This document shows, one piece after another, positions 58,985-64,000 of a stretch of DNA of 64,000 nt. The stretch spans positions 34,092,810-34,156,809 of the forward strand of contig NC_088304.1 in assembly GCF_032854445.1 (NCBI RefSeq), given 5' to 3'. The number at the start of each line of letters is the position of its first letter. Positions within the stretch are counted from its first letter, which is position 1. Origin of the DNA: Liolophura sinensis (lineage: Eukaryota > Mollusca > Polyplacophora > Chitonida > Chitonidae). Below the pieces are notes generated by a model that saw only the letters and a list, made by a program, of their open reading frames with translations, had not been told where the DNA came from and did no database searches. The position numbers and the translations under genes are program-made.

Positions 58985-59435
58985 TGTCATTTAGAAAGTG
59001 GATTAAGTAACAGTATTAACGTTAATAGGGATTACACTTTCTGAATATAGCACAGATTCTAGTGCTGAAAATTTGCTGAGACCACTGTGGGTTTCGAGCC
59101 AGCGACCTCAGAGTCAGGCATCAAACCGCCAGCAATACATGTCAACCATCTAGACCACTCGACCAACAAGCCTTCCACAAAAAATAGAAAAAATAGAATT
59201 ACCCCTCTGAAAATCACAAATGACACACTCCCTTATGTGAATATATCACACAGGTTTTAGATGTCATTTTAGATTTTTTTTTTTTTTTTTGTTTTTTTTT
59301 TTTTTTTGATTGGTGTTTTACGCCGTACTCAAGAATATTTCACTTATACGACGGCGGCCTGTCATTTAAGAAAGTGGATTAAGTAACAGTATTATCGTTA
59401 ATAGGGATTACACTTTCTGACTATAGGACAGATAC
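58985..59435. repeat. Dispersed repeat copies and a tRNA-like head
   Basis: GAAAGTGGATTAAGTAACAG occurs at about 58995 and again at about 59373, each followed by GTTAATAGGGATTACACTTT. Between them is a tRNA-like head on the minus strand (around GGGTTTCGAGCC), and at 59290-59362 an inverted family A SINE tail after a T run. Confidence 0.65.
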
Positions 59436-59449
59436 TACTGCAGCAGCCT

Positions 59450-59575
59450 GTGGATGGCCATGGGTTTCCCCCTGGCTCTGACATGCTTCCTCCCAAAATA
59501 ACACTGGCCGCTGTCTTATAAGTTAAATATTCTTGAGCATGGCTTACAACACCAATAAATAAACAAGTAATAAAT
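59450..59575 (+). repeat. SINE family A 3' half
   Basis: GCCTGTGGATGGCCATGGGT, core CCTCCCAAAATAACACTGG and a diverged tail. Confidence 0.75.
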
Positions 59576-61154
59576 TAACAACATTTATGGGCAAAACCTA
59601 AGTTACAAATGCCACCTGCACATACTGGAAAGATGCTTTAACATTTTTGATGACAATGATGATGATGATGATGGTAATCAATCATGATAGTGATGATGAC
59701 ACGACAGCCACATCATGAAGATAGAATGTATTCTACTTCCATGGTCAGAGTAGCGAGCCTCAACCCTGAATCTTAGTACGGCCCTTTTCCCCAGAAAAAA
59801 AGCCGATACCGGTGATATTGCAGATTCAAATCCAGCTGTCTTCTGGATGTCGGGTACCTGTCCGATTTGTGCTAATTCCCGTGGAGGTTTGCCACGTTTG
59901 CCATACAAATACTTATAAGTGTGAAACCGAGAACCCGACGTAAAACACTGATAACTTAAGTAAATAACGCCATGTAATAAAGCAAAGAAATAAATATAAG
60001 AAAAAAAAACAACAAGAAAATGAAACTCACTCACAGCTTTGATTGGGATACGCCTAGACCAGTTACGTCTAATGTGTGGAAAATGACATCACTGCATATA
60101 CATTGTATCTGTTACCTGATTTTACTGAAGGCATACTGCTGTGTGTGTGGCCGCGGGGGGGGGGGGGGGGTGCATTACTCGATACTGTTTGTTTAAGCAC
60201 TCAGACGAACAGTTAGGGCAAAACCCTGAGGTACACTGACAAGAAGCCGCATTCCATGTGTTACATATGACCATTTGCCAAGTATTACACAGGTCCCTGC
60301 TCTGATTTTGCCCTGTGTTTTATTTTCCGTTCACTGATCGACTGTTATTTGAGGCTTTTTACACATACGTTCTCTGTGCCTTGCGCGCTTTTGATTGATA
60401 TTTAATTGGGACATCCGTTGAATTTTAACATTTATAAGAGTTCCTCGAGGCATCCAATTTGCCGAGTTCCAATTTCGGAGGCGGAGATGGGGGTTGTTGG
60501 GTTTAATTTATGATGCGGCCAGCTACTTTGCATCTAACCTCATCCGGGAGCCACACTTCGCTCTCCAGATGGTCTCCGGTCACATCCCCAGTTTTACACT
60601 CTATGGAGCAGTGATCAAGTGCTGATGTGCTCACTCACAAGCGCAGATCTCAGATCAGCACGTGTTTAAACGCGGTAATTATATAGAAACCGACAAAATA
60701 CAGAGGAAACTTAACAGTTGTAACGGATGGCAATGACATTCTGGCAGTTTAAACGGTATATATGATATATAGACAGGAAACTGGAACACACCTCCACGCG
60801 CATTATAGCAGAGACTTTGGCTGGTCATTTCTCTTGTTATTGGTAGTGCTATGCAGGCTAGTTCAATGACCCAGTAAAGTATGTAGATAAATAAATCCTC
60901 TGTTCATTTAATTAATCTGCTTAAAATAAAAATGCTGATTTTAAAACTAATAGCTCGATCAGTAACGGCATTTTCAAAGTGTTATTGTATAGAACACAAC
61001 TGTTACATATCACACTGTTAAAGATTAGCGAGGCACCTGTCGAACCCTTTAGGGTTTTAAAACAGCACTTAAGTTTTAAAGCTTATACATGTCCAGTGAT
61101 AGGTCACTAATATATAATCGTGTGCTATGCAAACGATTGGTGAAAATCTCACAG
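59576..61154. other. No gene seen
   Basis: Contains a GAT-rich microsatellite at about 59646-59700 and a G run at about 60153-60171. No supported exon. Confidence 0.5.
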
Positions 61155-61406
61155 GGGCCTTCTTAGAGGAGGTGATTAGCACGCCGCGCGGGGTAATCAA
61201 CCATAAACCTCTCACCAATGCGTCGCTGTGAGTTCCAGTCCAGCTCATCCTGGCTTCCTCTCCGGTCGTACGTGGGAAGGTCTGTCAACAACCTGCGGAT
61301 GGGTTTCCCCTGGGCTCTACCCGGTTTCCTCCACCATAATGCTGACCGCCGTCATCTAAGTGAAATATTCTTGTGTACGGCGTAAATCAGCAGTCAAAGA
61401 AATAAA
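61155..61406 (+). repeat. SINE family A copy
   Basis: GGGGCCTTCTTAGAGGAGG head with TTAGCACGCC, B-box GAGTTCCAGTCC, full body, tail GGCGTAAATCAGCAGTCAAA. Confidence 0.9.
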
Positions 61407-61856
61407 CGAAAATCTTGTGTTTATAAATAGTTCGGGTTCATGCATGAATCTACAGACGATGGCACACTTTACTAACGTCGTAAAGCGTTTTTCAGAACTT
61501 TTCTCGTAAATCGTGTTGCCTTAAGGCGTTATAACCCAGACTACGCCCCCCCCCCCCCTCCCTACACGAACACAAAAAAATTGCCAGAATGTGAAAGTTA
61601 TCATTGTGACTATTAAATGCACGGCGATCAATATCAAAATGCCCTTTTAACTGTACCATGAGTTCAGAGACCATGAGTTCAGAGACGAAAACGGGGATTG
61701 CTGCACCATATGTATTTCCTTTTCACTCGTGCGGAGACCCGCAACGAAAACGTTGCAAAGCTACCAGTAAAATAAAATAATGCAGTTACAACTATATTAT
61801 GTATACCTATATACAAGTATCTGGCATAACAGACACCGTTGATCACCATAAGGATT

Positions 61857-62113
61857 GCGGGGCCTCCGTGGCTTAGATGGTTAGTGCGCTAGCGCAGCGT
61901 AATGGCCATCTCACAATGCGGTCGCTGTGAAGTCAAGTTTAGCTCATGCTGGTTTCCATCTCCGGCTGAACGTGGGAAGGACTGGCAGTAACCCGCCGAT
62001 GGTCGTGAGTTTCTCCTGGGCTGTACCCTGTTTCCTCCCACCATAATGCTGACCGTCGTCGTATAAGTGAAATATTCACGTACGGTGTAAAACACCAATT
62101 AAATAAATTAATT
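61857..62113 (+). repeat. SINE family A copy, near full length
   Basis: GGGGCCTCCGTGGCTTAGAT head, A-box GTTAGTGCGCTAGCGCAG, complete body, tail GGTGTAAAACACCAATTAAA. The closest match to the 31442 copy. Confidence 0.93.
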
Positions 62114-62410
62114 AAGATTGCCGGTAATCGCGCGTCCGTTTTATCCACGTGTGCACCAATTGTATAACTATACAGATGACTAATTTATAATCTCTGGCAA
62201 TGAAGTGTAAAAGATTAGTGCCAGAGAACAGATATTAGCGATCCTATAGCGTCGAAACAGGTAATTAATAAATTGTTAATGAAATTACGTTTGTCAACCT
62301 ATATAATTAAGACTGATTTGTTCGATAAAATGTTGTCAGTCCTGAGTCTACACATGACTTGGCGTCAAGGTGTAATAATATTCGCTTGACTTTTGCTAGT
62401 TGTCTTTTAG

Positions 62411-62627
62411 GTATGATGTCATCGTAATCATTCGACATGATCATCAGGGTTGTATTTCATCAGAAGTTGTCCGCTTCGCAGCAGAGAGGCGAGAAGATGA
62501 AAGAGCCCGTTCAACAACCCGGCAGGTAAACAGCCGGCCACCAGCTGATGGTCACTTGAAAGAAAATGCCATGGGATTACCGACGGACACTAAAACTTTC
62601 GCCCCCTGTAACACCTTGTATGGATGA
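62411..62627 (+). CDS. Possible exon of an unrecognised gene
   Basis: A good acceptor (TTGCTAGTTGTCTTTTAG) precedes an open frame, with a donor-like CGGCAG/GTAAAC at 62525 and a stop at 62627. The frame contains YDVIVIIRHDHQGC and RFAAERREDERA. I do not recognise the protein, and no partner exon was found. Confidence 0.25.
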
Positions 62628-62639
62628 TTGTGTCCGACA

Positions 62640-64000
62640 CTCGCTGGGACTCAGTTTTCATTATTTATTTAATTAATTTATTTATTTAAAGATATACATA
62701 CAGGTGTATTTTTACAACTAAATATATATATAACATTGTACATATAACATCGTCCACTGATGACTGTTTTCATGTCATTGCCTAATAGATCTGACGGCAA
62801 CGCAGCATTTAGTCTACAGTAACATCTAATAAATTCACTGCATTTATTTTGTGAAATTCTCCTTGTCATTTACATATATTTAAGCATTTACGTGAACAGT
62901 TAGAATAAATCCTTAACAGAGGTATATTGACAAGAAGTCGACTTCCAACATATATAATCTGTGACCGTTTGCCAGATATCACACGCACTGTCGCTGCTTC
63001 TGGTTTTAACCTTTATGCTGCATTTTTATACCCCTCTTCTAACCCCTTTGTGCATCGCTTAACATAATTAACTTGTTATCTTTTTTGAATACATATACAG
63101 TGTTTGGCAAACGACCGTCTCTTCATGATAGTCGTTATGTATATGTCGAAACAAACACTGTCGTTGTGAATTTGGCATTCTGTATGTATGGGACGTCTGA
63201 AGCTGTATATGGTTATTTGGCATAAATTCCTTTCTCCGTAACTCCTAGTTTATATCTTCCAGTTGCAACAATGTGTAGGTGGTAGCATATTAAAATTGGA
63301 TTTGGAAATTGCATTGCATTACAAAGGCATGTCTTAAGTCCGTGACAAACGTACAGTGTAAAACTTTTTCCATCCGACTGGACTAAGATTCTAGGGTCAA
63401 TGCTATACTGTCAGGAATATTAGCCCTACACAGAATTGTTCGAAAATGAAATCTTCTTCTTAAAGTTGACAAAATGTTACCCTGACAGGAGTCAGCTATT
63501 TTCACCACATCATCTGAAATCCGAATCGGTTAGTAAGAAATGAAAGTAGTTGTTAGTCCAAGCGGCGTGATACCGTCTCCCGGCCAGTCAGTGTTTGATG
63601 TAGCTGTCATCTTCGGGTTGTTTTCATAGAAAGATGCGGCATAGATAATGAAAAACATCGCTGGCAGTGTACGAACACAGAACTATAAAAATAACGGTTT
63701 GTCTTATGGGGAGCAATAAAACAGAGACAGCGGAACTAACTGAACCATAAATGTCCACCCAGCCAGACAGGCGGGATTGGCGAGGGGGTAAGGGAGAGGG
63801 GGTTCTGTCTCGTGTACAAGGGAGGGTGGGAGAAGGAGCCCCTTTTGTCTGGGAATAATATTGTTGATATCACCTTTAGGGTTCGTGCATACATACGTTG
63901 GGAAGATTCTGATGTTTATGTATAAATATTTAATAGATGGTTCGTTGCTTAACTTCAAAGTCATAACATGCAGGGAAAATATACACTCGTTTAGCCAATG
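62640..64000. other. No gene seen
   Basis: AT-rich DNA with short TTTA runs near 62661-62690. No supported exon or RNA gene. Confidence 0.5.

Noticed and set aside
59678-60034. 118-codon minus-strand open frame
   Set aside because: It spans the GAT microsatellite and repeat-like sequence; no conserved motif.

Overview
The window is nuclear DNA from an invertebrate animal, most likely a mollusc or another lophotrochozoan. The genes have many short GT-AG exons, and the intergenic DNA is AT-rich. It carries dozens of copies of a tRNA-derived SINE whose 3' end reads approximately GAGTACGGCGTAAAACACC followed by AAT repeats, plus many minisatellites and short inverted-repeat elements. The group assignment rests on general familiarity with such SINE tails and was not tested by a search.

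Layout. 1-6.6 kb: no firm gene; SINEs, a 52-bp minisatellite and a weak minus-strand exon pair. 6.97-12.07 kb, minus strand: a three-exon gene for a C2H2 zinc-finger protein with an AT-hook, whose large intron holds an alternating 40-bp satellite. 12.1-18.3 kb: repeats only. 18.3-32.3 kb, minus strand: a gene for a secreted, probably membrane- or GPI-anchored protein with tandem PEBP (phosphatidylethanolamine-binding protein) domains; two exon junctions are unresolved. 32.3-34.4 kb: the spacer between this gene and the next, which point away from each other, with two long TA arrays. 34.4-57.8 kb, plus strand: VPS53, the GARP/EARP tethering subunit, in 20 exons. 57.8-64 kb: repeats and one possible exon.

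The outstanding feature is in VPS53. One 79-nt exon (47905-47983) is present in 48 complete tandem copies plus a truncated 49th. Copies are separated by an almost constant 15-nt spacer, GTAAGAAGCCTATAG, which supplies the donor of one copy and a minimal AG acceptor for the next. Frame arithmetic allows only one copy in a productive mRNA. The same theme recurs on a smaller scale: a second VPS53 exon has its 3' end and donor repeated 11 more times, and two PEBP exons have their acceptor and first exon bases repeated 4 to 6 more times in the upstream intron. Splice-site-anchored tandem arrays therefore occur four times in two unrelated genes.

The sequence also carries small coding indels: four in VPS53, and probably two at the end of the zinc-finger gene. 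Splice sites are otherwise intact, so uncorrected long-read errors are the simplest explanation, though a decaying allele is not excluded. The three genes share no evident pathway.
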